A DNA stretch of 30,091 nt from JBAYNW01 sp041678605 (lineage in GTDB: Bacteria; Cyanobacteriota; Vampirovibrionia; Gastranaerophilales; Gastranaerophilaceae), in contig JBAYNW010000018.1 of NCBI GenBank assembly GCA_041678605.1, positions 1 through 30,091 of the forward strand, written 5' to 3'. Under the pieces are notes generated by a model that ran no database searches, was not told the origin of the DNA, and saw only the letters and a program-made list of their open reading frames with translations. This document shows positions 15,967 to 21,766 of this stretch, piece by piece. Position 1 is the stretch's first letter. Every line of letters starts with the position of its first letter. Position numbers and translations under genes: made by a program.

Positions 15967-17316
15967 TCAAATATCTACATCTGCCATCATGGAAATGAGG
16001 GTTGAGATTGTTTCATCCATATTAACACTATCAGCCGTCTTTTGCTGTAAAAACGCATTAACCTTCGGCATCATATCGATTGCAATATCAAGCTTTGCGT
16101 TCGTTCCCTGCTGGTACATTCCGACGTCAATCAAATCCTTATTCTCCCTGTAAATCGCAAGGATTTTCCTCATTTTAGCCGCCGCCTCCTGCTGTTCCTG
16201 AGTTGTGATTTCTGTCGCCAGCCTCGAAATACTTCCCAAAACGTCAATCGCAGGATAATGGTTCATTTCCGCAACTTTTCGGGATAAGAAAATGTGTCCG
16301 TCTACAATACCCCTCACCGTGTCAACGACAGGGTCGTTGATGTCGTCACCTTCCATTAAAACCGTATAAAGTGCGGTTATAGAGCCTCTTTTGCTGTTTC
16401 CTGTCCTTTCGAGTGCCTTTTGCAGCCATGAAAAAATAGATGGCGGATAACCTTTCATAGTAGGAGGTTCGCCGATTGACAATCCGACTTCACGCCCAGC
16501 CATAGCAGCACGGGTTATTGTGTCTGTCATGAGAAAAACCTTTTTGCCCTGATCCCTAAAATATTCACATACCGCCGTTGCCGCAAGTAAACATTTTTGT
16601 CTGATTAAAGGCGGCTGGTCGCCCGTTGAACAAACAAGCACGGATTTTTTCATCCCCTCAGTACCGAGTGAGTTTTCAATAAAATCTTTTACTTCCCGCC
16701 CACGTTCTCCAATAAGTGCCATAACATTGACATCAGCATCTGAATTTCTTGCCATCATTCCAAGCATGGTACTTTTACCCACCCCTGAACCTGCAAAAAG
16801 CCCCATACGCTGACCACAGCCCAAAGTCAGGCATGAATCAATCGCCCTTATTCCCGATGAAAACATGGTGTTAATAAGCGGTCTTTCAAAAGCATCCGGC
16901 GGGTTTCCTTCAATCGAAACCCATTTTGCCCCCATAGTATCAAGCGGTCTGCCGTCAATCGGCTCTCCCATAGGGTTTATAAGTCTGCCGAGCAGAAAAT
17001 CTCCGACCGGAATAACAATCGGTTTGCCGGTATTATGTACCAGACTCCCCTGCCCGATACCCGCTCCGTCATACAACAAAAGCAGTTGGGCAACTTCACC
17101 CTTAAATGCCACTACCTCGGCAGGTTTTTTCTGCCCTTCCTGAGTTTCGATATAACACAAATCCCCGATTTTTAGCCCCGGTAACTTGACTTCAACCGTT
17201 AATCCCAATAATTTTGATACAGAACCTTTATACTGATATAAATCAGTTGAATTGATTATCTTCTTCGCTCCTGATTTTATATCCGATATTGTTTTCTCAC
17301 AGCCTTCATTAATCAT
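15967..17316 (-). CDS. fliI: FliI/YscN-type flagellar or type III secretion ATPase
   Basis: 449-aa export ATPase related to the F1 beta subunit. A beta-barrel N-terminal domain (about residues 25-95, with LGLTVEVKLPGLKIGDLC) is followed by GRLINPMGEPIDG and Walker A GSGVGKST (177-184). Next come ALIGERGREVKDFIEN with the catalytic Glu, Walker B VFLMTDTITRAAMAGREVGLSIGEPP, and SRLATEITTQEQQEAAAKMR. FliI proteins are typically 440-460 aa, which supports the start at 17316 with AAGGTGG eight bases upstream; two in-frame ATGs further up lack one. No other flagellar or secretion gene is in the window, so it is an isolated member of a dispersed locus. Confidence 0.92.
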   Translation of the reverse strand: MINEGCEKTISDIKSGAKKIINSTDLYQYKGSVSKLLGLTVEVKLPGLKIGDLCYIETQEGQKKPAEVVAFKGEVAQLLLLYDGAGIGQGSLVHNTGKPIVIPVGDFLLGRLINPMGEPIDGRPLDTMGAKWVSIEGNPPDAFERPLINTMFSSGIRAIDSCLTLGCGQRMGLFAGSGVGKSTMLGMMARNSDADVNVMALIGERGREVKDFIENSLGTEGMKKSVLVCSTGDQPPLIRQKCLLAATAVCEYFRDQGKKVFLMTDTITRAAMAGREVGLSIGEPPTMKGYPPSIFSWLQKALERTGNSKRGSITALYTVLMEGDDINDPVVDTVRGIVDGHIFLSRKVAEMNHYPAIDVLGSISRLATEITTQEQQEAAAKMRKILAIYRENKDLIDVGMYQQGTNAKLDIAIDMMPKVNAFLQQKTADSVNMDETISTLISMMADVDI

Positions 17317-17367
17317 CAAAAAAACCACCTTCAAAGGCATTCTAACATAATTTGACCAAAAAGACAA

Positions 17368-17401
17368 CCTACTTTTTCTTTTGGTAAAAAGAAAAAGTAG
17401 G
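17368..17401 (-). terminator. Long perfect hairpin, relative of 2481-2506
   Basis: Perfect 15-bp stem beginning CCTACTTTTTCTTTT with a 4-nt loop, followed on the minus strand by TTGTCTTTTT. It shares stem sequence and the CAAAAAG flank with 2481-2506. It lies 52 bp before fliI and could stop readthrough from the genes at 17.8-18.4 kb. Confidence 0.55.
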
Positions 17402-17460
17402 CAAAAAGAAAAACCAAACTGAGCTTTTTCGCTGAAGCAAAACAGATTGATGTGTAAGGG

Positions 17461-17530
17461 TTGAATGGCTGAATGGCTGAAAGGCTTTTTAAGAAGTGAT
17501 TAAGTGCAATAAAAAAAATTAAAACTTTCC
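17461..17530. repeat. Composite octad-heptad element 2
   Basis: Six octads from 17461 to 17508 (TTGAATGG, CTGAATGG, CTGAAAGG, CTTTTTAA, GAAGTGAT, TAAGTGCA), an A-rich spacer, then one heptad-like unit ACTTTCC. The spacer AAAAAAAATTAAAACTTTCC is repeated at 28533-28551. It is part of the 483-bp gene-free stretch 17317-17799, which is filled by a hairpin, this element and REP repeats. Confidence 0.75.
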
Positions 17531-17539
17531 CTATTACTG

Positions 17540-17658
17540 TCATCCCGAAACATGAATTATCGGCCTCAAAAAAATCATCCTTAATTCGGGATCTCACTTG
17601 TGGGATGCCGGATTAAGGACAATCTACGAGGAGCCGATAACCCATGTTCCGGCACGAC
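17540..17658. repeat. REP-A copies 2 and 3, head to head
   Basis: Copy 2 (17540-17597) is inverted relative to the copy at 8-67. Copy 3 (17602-17658) is direct. Within copy 2 the ends are ATCCCGAA / TTCGGGAT. Within copy 3 they are TGCCGGA / TCCGGCA. Both partners have changed together, so pairing is preserved. The two copies face each other and form a roughly 120-bp imperfect palindrome. Confidence 0.85.
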
Positions 17659-17659
17659 G

Positions 17660-17724
17660 TTAGCATAGAATAATGAGGCAATTTTTGGATTGCTTCGTCG
17701 CAAACTTGCTCCTCGCAACGACAC
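17660..17724. repeat. REP-B repeat, copy 1
   Basis: Two blocks: GAATAATGAGGCAATTTTTG near 17670 and TTGCTCCTCGCAACGACAC ending at 17724, joined by GGATTGCTTCGTCGCAAAC. The same two blocks occur inverted at 29770-29912, and the second block recurs four times in the leader of the pilin gene at 28.7 kb. Confidence 0.8.
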
Positions 17725-17799
17725 AGAGTTCACTTCCCTTTTCTCTTTCCCCTTTTTTATTGCACTTCATCACTCAGCCACTCTTTAAAATTCAAAGAT

Positions 17800-18108
17800 T
17801 TATCCATAGATAACCTTGCCTTCTTTTACAATTGAACCGATGAAAGAATTTAACTGTTTCAAACTTTTTTTAATATATTTTTGAGGCCGAATGATAACAT
17901 CAACACCTTTGTTTATACCAACGAATTGAAAATAAATTTCTTTTGATATTTTTTTTACGTCAATGTCATCATCGCAAATCACAAGCAAATCATAATCGCT
18001 ATCTTCTTTAAAATGCTCACGGGAGCGAGAGCCAAAAAGAATGATTTTTTTTGCAGAAATTTTATTTAAAATTCTTTGGGTTATTTCTTCAAGAGTTTTA
18101 TCAGACAT
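17800..18108 (-). CDS. MNT-type minimal nucleotidyltransferase
   Basis: 102-aa protein of the polymerase-beta-like minimal nucleotidyltransferase family (NTP_transf_2). The signature GSRSREHFKEDSDYDLLV (residues 26-43) holds the GS and D-x-D catalytic residues; a third Asp lies in GVDVIIR. Proteins of this type often pair with HEPN partners as toxin-antitoxin modules (MntA adenylates the HEPN toxin), but no HEPN gene is adjacent. The ATG at 18108 has AGGAG seven bases upstream. Its neighbour 51 bp upstream on the same strand is an XRE regulator, so the two may form one transcript. Confidence 0.88.
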   Translation of the reverse strand: MSDKTLEEITQRILNKISAKKIILFGSRSREHFKEDSDYDLLVICDDDIDVKKISKEIYFQFVGINKGVDVIIRPQKYIKKSLKQLNSFIGSIVKEGKVIYG

Positions 18109-18159
18109 CAATCTACTCCTATTTTTGATAATTATAACATAAATTCAGAAAAATTAAGC

Positions 18160-18384
18160 CTAATATTTCAAAAATTCAAGTAAAATTTTGACATCCAAAT
18201 CCAGAGCCTTGGATAATTCCAGAATTTTGCCGAGCGACATATTTATTTCACCGTTTTCGATTTTACTGATGTAATTTCTATGTACGCCAACTTTTTCAGC
18301 CAAAAATTCCTGCGTATACTCTTTTTTCATACGCTCAAATTTAACATTTAGTCCAAATTTTTTTAATAAAATCTTTTTATCCAT
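18160..18384 (-). CDS. XRE-family transcriptional regulator
   Basis: 74-aa single-domain Cro/CI-type helix-turn-helix protein. The HTH runs from about residue 10 to 65, with YTQEFLAEKVGVHRNYISKI as the recognition unit and INMSLGKILELSKALDLD closing the domain. It has no Shine-Dalgarno; TATAAT ends seven bases before the ATG, so a leaderless mRNA is likely. It is divergent from the pilin gene at 18472. The shared 87-bp region contains the inverted repeat AGGTTAA / TTAACCT around the pilin promoter, a plausible binding site for this protein (inferred). Confidence 0.9.
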   Translation of the reverse strand: MDKKILLKKFGLNVKFERMKKEYTQEFLAEKVGVHRNYISKIENGEINMSLGKILELSKALDLDVKILLEFLKY

Positions 18385-18402
18385 ACAATAAATTATATAT
18401 AC

Positions 18403-18447
18403 TTGACAAAGGTTAAACTATAAATATATAATAGTGAAAGTTAACCT
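18403..18447 (+). promoter_or_regulatory. Pilin promoter flanked by an inverted-repeat operator
   Basis: TTGACA at 18403-18408, 18-bp spacer, TATAAT at 18427-18432. The half sites AGGTTAA (18410-18416) and TTAACCT (18441-18447) bracket the -10, with centres about 31 bp apart, close to three helical turns. This would suit a dimeric or looping XRE repressor encoded by the divergent gene. Confidence 0.6.
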
Positions 18448-18471
18448 ATATTTATATGAAAGTGTGAAATA

Positions 18472-19131
18472 ATGGGCAATGGGCAAAAAGGATTTACGCT
18501 TGTGGAGGTACTCACTACTCTGGGGATAATCGGAGTAGTCGCTGCCATTACTATTCCGACGTTAATAAATGGGGTGCAGGATATTCAATATAAAAGTGCC
18601 TATAAAAAAGCTTTTTCTACCGCTTCTCAGGCCCTTGCAATGGCAAATACAGAATATCTTATGGTTTCCAATGTCAGTGGAGATGTTGACGGCTATAATA
18701 ATAATTTTTTAGCCTTTATGGATCAATTCAAAATATCAAAAAAATGTATAAACTCAGACAATAACCAATGCTGGGAAAGCACAGGTGAAAAATTTAACGG
18801 AAGCCCTTTTACAGGTTCTTATGCATTTATTGACAATTCGGGTATGGCTTGGACAATGTATTTTGCATCCGGGAATAATGCCAGTAGACTATTTTTTGTT
18901 GACACAAACGGATTTAAAAAACCAAACCAATGGGGTAAAGACAGATTTGCTCTTTTTATGTGTAACGAAAGCCCCACATGTTCAGCTGGGGCCTCCGGTT
19001 CCGATTTAGGATTACCCGTTAAAGTGGTCCCTGTTCGTGATAACTATAATATTTGTTCCGGTAATAAGTGCGGAACAATAGGTGACAAGGACTATCAAAC
19101 ATACTACGGTACAAGCTGGCTGTACAACTAG
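18472..19131 (+). CDS. Type IV prepilin-like protein, short leader
   Basis: 219-aa prepilin/pseudopilin. The leader MGNGQKG is followed by FTLVEVLTTLGIIGVVAA, the hydrophobic N-terminal helix with Glu at +5; cleavage by a PilD-type peptidase is expected between G7 and F8. The globular part contains VDTNGFKKPNQWGKDRFALF (about residues 143-162), which is shared with the second pilin in this window, and two or more Cys pairs (KCIN..QCW, MCNESPTC, ICSGNKC). The ribosome-binding site is weak. A strong TTGACA/TATAAT promoter lies 40 bp upstream under likely control of the divergent XRE protein. It is followed by a repeat element and is not in an operon. Confidence 0.88.
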   Translation: MGNGQKGFTLVEVLTTLGIIGVVAAITIPTLINGVQDIQYKSAYKKAFSTASQALAMANTEYLMVSNVSGDVDGYNNNFLAFMDQFKISKKCINSDNNQCWESTGEKFNGSPFTGSYAFIDNSGMAWTMYFASGNNASRLFFVDTNGFKKPNQWGKDRFALFMCNESPTCSAGASGSDLGLPVKVVPVRDNYNICSGNKCGTIGDKDYQTYYGTSWLYN

Positions 19132-19159
19132 CGTAGGACAAACGGGGAAAGGAGAAGAG

Positions 19160-19316
19160 GTGAAAGGCTTAAGGGCTGAAAGGCTTTTTAAGAAGTTATT
19201 AAGTGACTGTGACTGGGTTGAACGGTCGAAAGGTCGAAGGGTTGAATGGTCGAACGGTCCAATTCCCAATTCCCAATTCCCCATTTCCCATTTCCCATTT
19301 CCCTTTTCCATTTCTA
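19160..19316. repeat. Composite octad-heptad element 3
   Basis: Octads from 19160 to 19215 (GTGAAAGG, CTTAAGGG, CTGAAAGG, CTTTTTAA and onward), a 2-bp slip, and five more octads from 19218 to 19257 (TTGAACGG, TCGAAAGG, TCGAAGGG, TTGAATGG, TCGAACGG). A 3-nt junction TCC precedes heptads AATTCCC (three units) and CATTTCC (three units). It fills the gap between the pilin and the convergent TadE-like gene. Confidence 0.9.
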
Positions 19317-19877
19317 AAAATGCCTCAAAGTGTTAAGTTTTGGGCTGGCGATAAAAATATTCTCAGGGAGAATAACAATTCCTTCGGGGCTGTCAAAGCG
19401 GGGAATCGTAGCTTTCATAATCAAGGTTTTATGGTAAAACTCTATCTGAGTTGTTATTCCCTTTTCAAACGGACTTCTGCAATCCACCCACAGGGAGATT
19501 TGAGGTTTTGTCACCCCGCCTACGGTAATATTGTTTGCCGAATATTTATACATTGCGAACGGCTCGCTGCCGTCCAGCGTTGTTTTGGTATATGTAGGAT
19601 TGTTTATTGAAATCATGGAGTCTTTGGCTTCCAAAATTTCCAGTGCTTTTGTTGCAGCCGTACATTCACTTCCGATTGCCATATTTTTCGTATCTTCTAA
19701 TGCCACATTGGCATTTATCTGTGCATTCAGGTCATAAATTGCATTTGCTTCCTGCCAATAAAGAGATACCTCAAAGATTACCAGCGTTATAAAAATCAAT
19801 ATCGGAAAAATAAAAATGAATTCGACTAAATTTTGTGCCGGCTTTGCTTTATTCTTTACACATTTAAAAATTTGCAT
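19314..19877 (-). CDS. TadE/TadG-like pilus assembly protein
   Basis: 187-aa protein with the TadE-like N-terminus: a basic stretch, then QNLVEFIFIFPILIFITLVI (residues 15-34) as a single membrane helix with the family Glu. The remainder would face outside, with paired Cys (SEC..., VDCR). TadE-like proteins are minor pilins of tight-adherence systems; whether a full Tad locus exists cannot be judged from this window. It overlaps the upstream gene by 22 bp, implying coupled expression, and the group is headed by a BlaI-type repressor. Its 3' end abuts a repeat array shared with the convergent pilin gene. Confidence 0.8.
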   Translation of the reverse strand: MQIFKCVKNKAKPAQNLVEFIFIFPILIFITLVIFEVSLYWQEANAIYDLNAQINANVALEDTKNMAIGSECTAATKALEILEAKDSMISINNPTYTKTTLDGSEPFAMYKYSANNITVGGVTKPQISLWVDCRSPFEKGITTQIEFYHKTLIMKATIPRFDSPEGIVILPENIFIASPKLNTLRHF

Positions 19878-20227
19878 AAACTTTTTATCAAACCTTTCAT
19901 ACTTTCAGAATGAGGTGTGTCTATATTTTTGTAATATTTATCATAACTCTTGATGATATTTTGGGGGAGAGCCGCCCCCGTTTGCAAAATTTGGGCTATA
20001 AATTCCAAATAGTCATCCTGTTCATCTTTATAATCCAAATCCATCCTTCGAAAATCTTCGTCGGCTTCTCTGTGAATAAGAGCATGGTAAGCCGTTTTAA
20101 TTGTTGAGTCATTAACATCTCTGGGAAATTCTAAAATCGCCCTTTTGACATCCAAAGTTTCGGCTAAAACCATGTAAATCAGCCTTGAAACCTTTTTTCT
20201 ATCCTCTTTGTAATCTTTTTTAGCCAT
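19856..20227 (-). CDS. Hypothetical protein, 123 aa
   Basis: I do not recognise this family. It is a soluble, strongly charged, mostly helical protein (MAKKDYKEDRKKVSRLIYMV at the N-terminus; READEDFRRMDLDYKDEQDD mid-protein). It lies between a BlaI-type regulator (8 bp gap) and the TadE-like gene (22 bp overlap), so it belongs to that operon. The start has no clear Shine-Dalgarno, and translation is probably coupled to the end of blaI. Position suggests an accessory role in the TadE-associated system or its regulation, but nothing in the sequence proves it. Confidence 0.7.
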   Translation of the reverse strand: MAKKDYKEDRKKVSRLIYMVLAETLDVKRAILEFPRDVNDSTIKTAYHALIHREADEDFRRMDLDYKDEQDDYLEFIAQILQTGAALPQNIIKSYDKYYKNIDTPHSESMKGLIKSLCKFLNV

Positions 20228-20235
20228 TATTCGGA

Positions 20236-20577
20236 TTATACCAAAACGTTTTCACATTCTTTTTCAATAAATCTTAGCATCTGCAAAGGGTTTCCGTTAA
20301 AAAATTGGTTTGAAACTTCTGCGATAGATTTTTTTGCCGCCTCGCTTTTATCAACAGTGCTTCTGTAAAAGAATTTTTTACCGTTCCTGTAACGAACCAG
20401 AACACCCTTTGACACAAGCCTGTCCATAACTGTTTTTATTGTTGTGTAAGCTCTTGCAACTTTATTTTCATCTAAATGCTCCACAATATCGGCAACGGAG
20501 ATGTTTGCATCTTCATCCTGATCTTGCAAATACCAAATAGAATTCATAATTTCTATCTCAAGGACGCCATAAATCAT
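20236..20577 (-). CDS. BlaI/MecI/CopY-family transcriptional regulator
   Basis: 113-aa winged-helix repressor of the penicillinase-repressor family. EIEIMNSIWYLQD begins the fold, VARAYTTIKTVMDRLVSKGV is the recognition helix region, and VRYRNGKKFFYRS is the wing; the C-terminal helices would dimerise. Classical partners are BlaR1/MecR1 M56 sensor-peptidases, but none is present here. GGAGA nine bases upstream supports the start. Its own promoter carries the palindrome TACTA-N6-TAGTA over the -10, which fits autorepression and control of the two downstream genes, including the TadE-like gene. Confidence 0.92.
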   Translation of the reverse strand: MIYGVLEIEIMNSIWYLQDQDEDANISVADIVEHLDENKVARAYTTIKTVMDRLVSKGVLVRYRNGKKFFYRSTVDKSEAAKKSIAEVSNQFFNGNPLQMLRFIEKECENVLV

Positions 20578-20609
20578 AAAATTATCTCTCCATTTTAGTT
20601 CGGGTAAAC

Positions 20610-20648
20610 TACTAATAATATAGTAATCTAAATAAAAAGTAATTTCAA
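20610..20648 (-). promoter_or_regulatory. blaI-type promoter with palindromic operator
   Basis: On the minus strand, TTGAAA (20643-20648), a 17-bp spacer and TACTAT (20620-20625). The -10 lies within the palindrome TACTA-N6-TAGTA at 20610-20625. BlaI-family operators are dyads of the TACA/TGTA type, so this is a good candidate site. Confidence 0.55.
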
Positions 20649-20684
20649 CCCTATTTTTACTATCGGAGGGGAAAGGGGGAAACG

Positions 20685-20905
20685 TGAGACGTGAGAGGTG
20701 AGAAGAGAAACGGGAAACGGGAAACGGGAAACGGGAAACGGGAAAAAGGAAATTGGGAATTGGGAATTGGTAATTGAGAGCAGAACCGTTCGACCATTCA
20801 ACCCTTCAACCCTTCACCCCTTCAGCCCTTAAGCCGTTCGACCATTCAACTCTTCGACCTATCGACCTATCAACTTATCGACTCATAACCTCATAAACTA
20901 AAAAA
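20685..20905. repeat. Composite heptad-octad element 4, longest copy
   Basis: Fourteen heptads in unbroken phase from 20685 to 20782. The unit drifts from TGAGACG through GGAAACG (four identical) to GGGAATT. After GAA, about fifteen octads in unbroken phase run from 20786 to 20905, starting CCGTTCGA, CCATTCAA, CCCTTCAA and ending CTTATCGA, CTCATAAC, CTCATAAA, CTAAAAAA. Orientation is opposite to elements 1-3. It fills most of the gene-free stretch 20578-20967. Confidence 0.95.
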
Positions 20906-20917
20906 ATAGGCAATTAT

Positions 20918-20946
20918 TTGAGGTCAAATGTTTTTATTAATATAGA
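20918..20946 (+). promoter_or_regulatory. Promoter of the 67-aa gene
   Basis: TTGAGG at 20918-20923, 17-bp spacer, TATAGA at 20941-20946, 22 bp before the start codon. Confidence 0.5.
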
Positions 20947-20967
20947 TACGATTTTTATGAGGCAAAT

Positions 20968-21171
20968 ATGAAAGAACAAGAATTAAATACTTTAATGTCA
21001 GTAGTTTCAGATCCAATCTGCAACGTGTATAAATTTGGCTCAAGAAAAGACGTCGAAGAAATTCAACGTATCGTAAGAATTTTTGATATATCTGAAAATC
21101 AGCATAACAAGCACAAAATGCTTTCTATAAAAAATTTGGCAACTTTCAGACTTGTTTTGAGCAACAATTAG
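20968..21171 (+). CDS. Hypothetical small protein, 67 aa
   Basis: Small charged protein (MKEQELNTLMSVVSDPICNV...), with no recognised domain, signal peptide or membrane segment. A GAGG ribosome-binding site five bases upstream and a well-spaced promoter support it as a real gene. It precedes rsmD by 43 bp on the same strand, but rsmD has its own promoter. Function unknown. Confidence 0.6.
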   Translation: MKEQELNTLMSVVSDPICNVYKFGSRKDVEEIQRIVRIFDISENQHNKHKMLSIKNLATFRLVLSNN

Positions 21172-21199
21172 AAGGATAGAAGGCTGAACGCCGTTTTTC

Positions 21200-21208
21200 T
21201 GCTATAAT
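21200..21208 (+). promoter_or_regulatory. Extended -10 promoter of rsmD, leaderless
   Basis: TGCTATAAT is an extended -10; the hexamer ends six bases before the ATG at 21215. There is no Shine-Dalgarno. Confidence 0.6.
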
Positions 21209-21214
21209 TCCATT

Positions 21215-21745
21215 ATGATTATAACAGCAGGAATTTATAAGGGGCGAAAAGTTGCCGCACCTGACGAAAAAATTGTCCGTCCTACTTTGTCTAAGATTAG
21301 AGAAAGTATTTTTAACACGCTTTTTTCAATGATGGATTTTGACGGGAAAAGTTTTCTGGATATGTTTGCAGGCTCGGGAATTATTGGGCTTGAGGCTCTT
21401 TCAAGAGGGTTTGAAAATGTTTTGGCTATTGAGAAAAATCCAAAAGCCGCAAAAATATTAAAAGAAAATTACGAAAATATTAAAATTAAGCCCAATTTGA
21501 TTATTGGTGACAGTCTAAAACAGAAATTGAGCGAAAAATTTGACGTAATTTATCTGGACCCGCCTTATTTCAGCGGAATTTATGAAAAAAGCCTTGAAAA
21601 AATTAAAGAAAGTTCGCTTCTAAAAGAAGGCGGGATTGTAATTTTAGAACACGTAACAGAGATAAATTTTTCAGATTTTGGTTTTAAACTGATTAAACAG
21701 AAGAAATACTCGCAAAAATTTGTGACTTTTTTGTCTGGGGATTAG
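21215..21745 (+). CDS. rsmD: 16S rRNA (guanine-N2) methyltransferase RsmD
   Basis: 176-aa SAM-dependent methyltransferase for guanine 966 of 16S rRNA (E. coli numbering, from family knowledge). IITAGIYKGRKVAAP and RPTLSKIRESIFNTL form the family N-terminus. LDMFAGSGIIGLEALSRG (residues 48-65) is motif I, and YLDPPY (residues 112-117) is the catalytic motif IV. The length is normal. It probably has a leaderless mRNA. It converges on aroA with a 21-bp gap and no obvious terminator between them. Confidence 0.95.
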   Translation: MIITAGIYKGRKVAAPDEKIVRPTLSKIRESIFNTLFSMMDFDGKSFLDMFAGSGIIGLEALSRGFENVLAIEKNPKAAKILKENYENIKIKPNLIIGDSLKQKLSEKFDVIYLDPPYFSGIYEKSLEKIKESSLLKEGGIVILEHVTEINFSDFGFKLIKQKKYSQKFVTFLSGD

Positions 21746-21766
21746 GCTTTTTCGAATGCTCTAATA

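Noticed and set aside
17331..17597. 88-aa open frame upstream of fliI
   Set aside because: It translates REP-A, an octad array and the 15-bp hairpin. No ribosome-binding site.
17800..18384. HEPN/MNT or XRE-based toxin-antitoxin module
   Set aside because: There is a MNT protein and an XRE protein but no toxin candidate beside them. The XRE gene is better explained by the dyad at the divergent pilin promoter.
19012..19336. Open frames over the repeat between the pilin and TadE-like genes
   Set aside because: Peptides such as GNWELGI and RPFDRST are just the translation cycles of the heptads and octads.
20685..20905. CRISPR array
   Set aside because: The units are 7 or 8 nt and contiguous, with no spacers and no cas genes. 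Direct repeats of 24-40 nt with unique spacers are absent.
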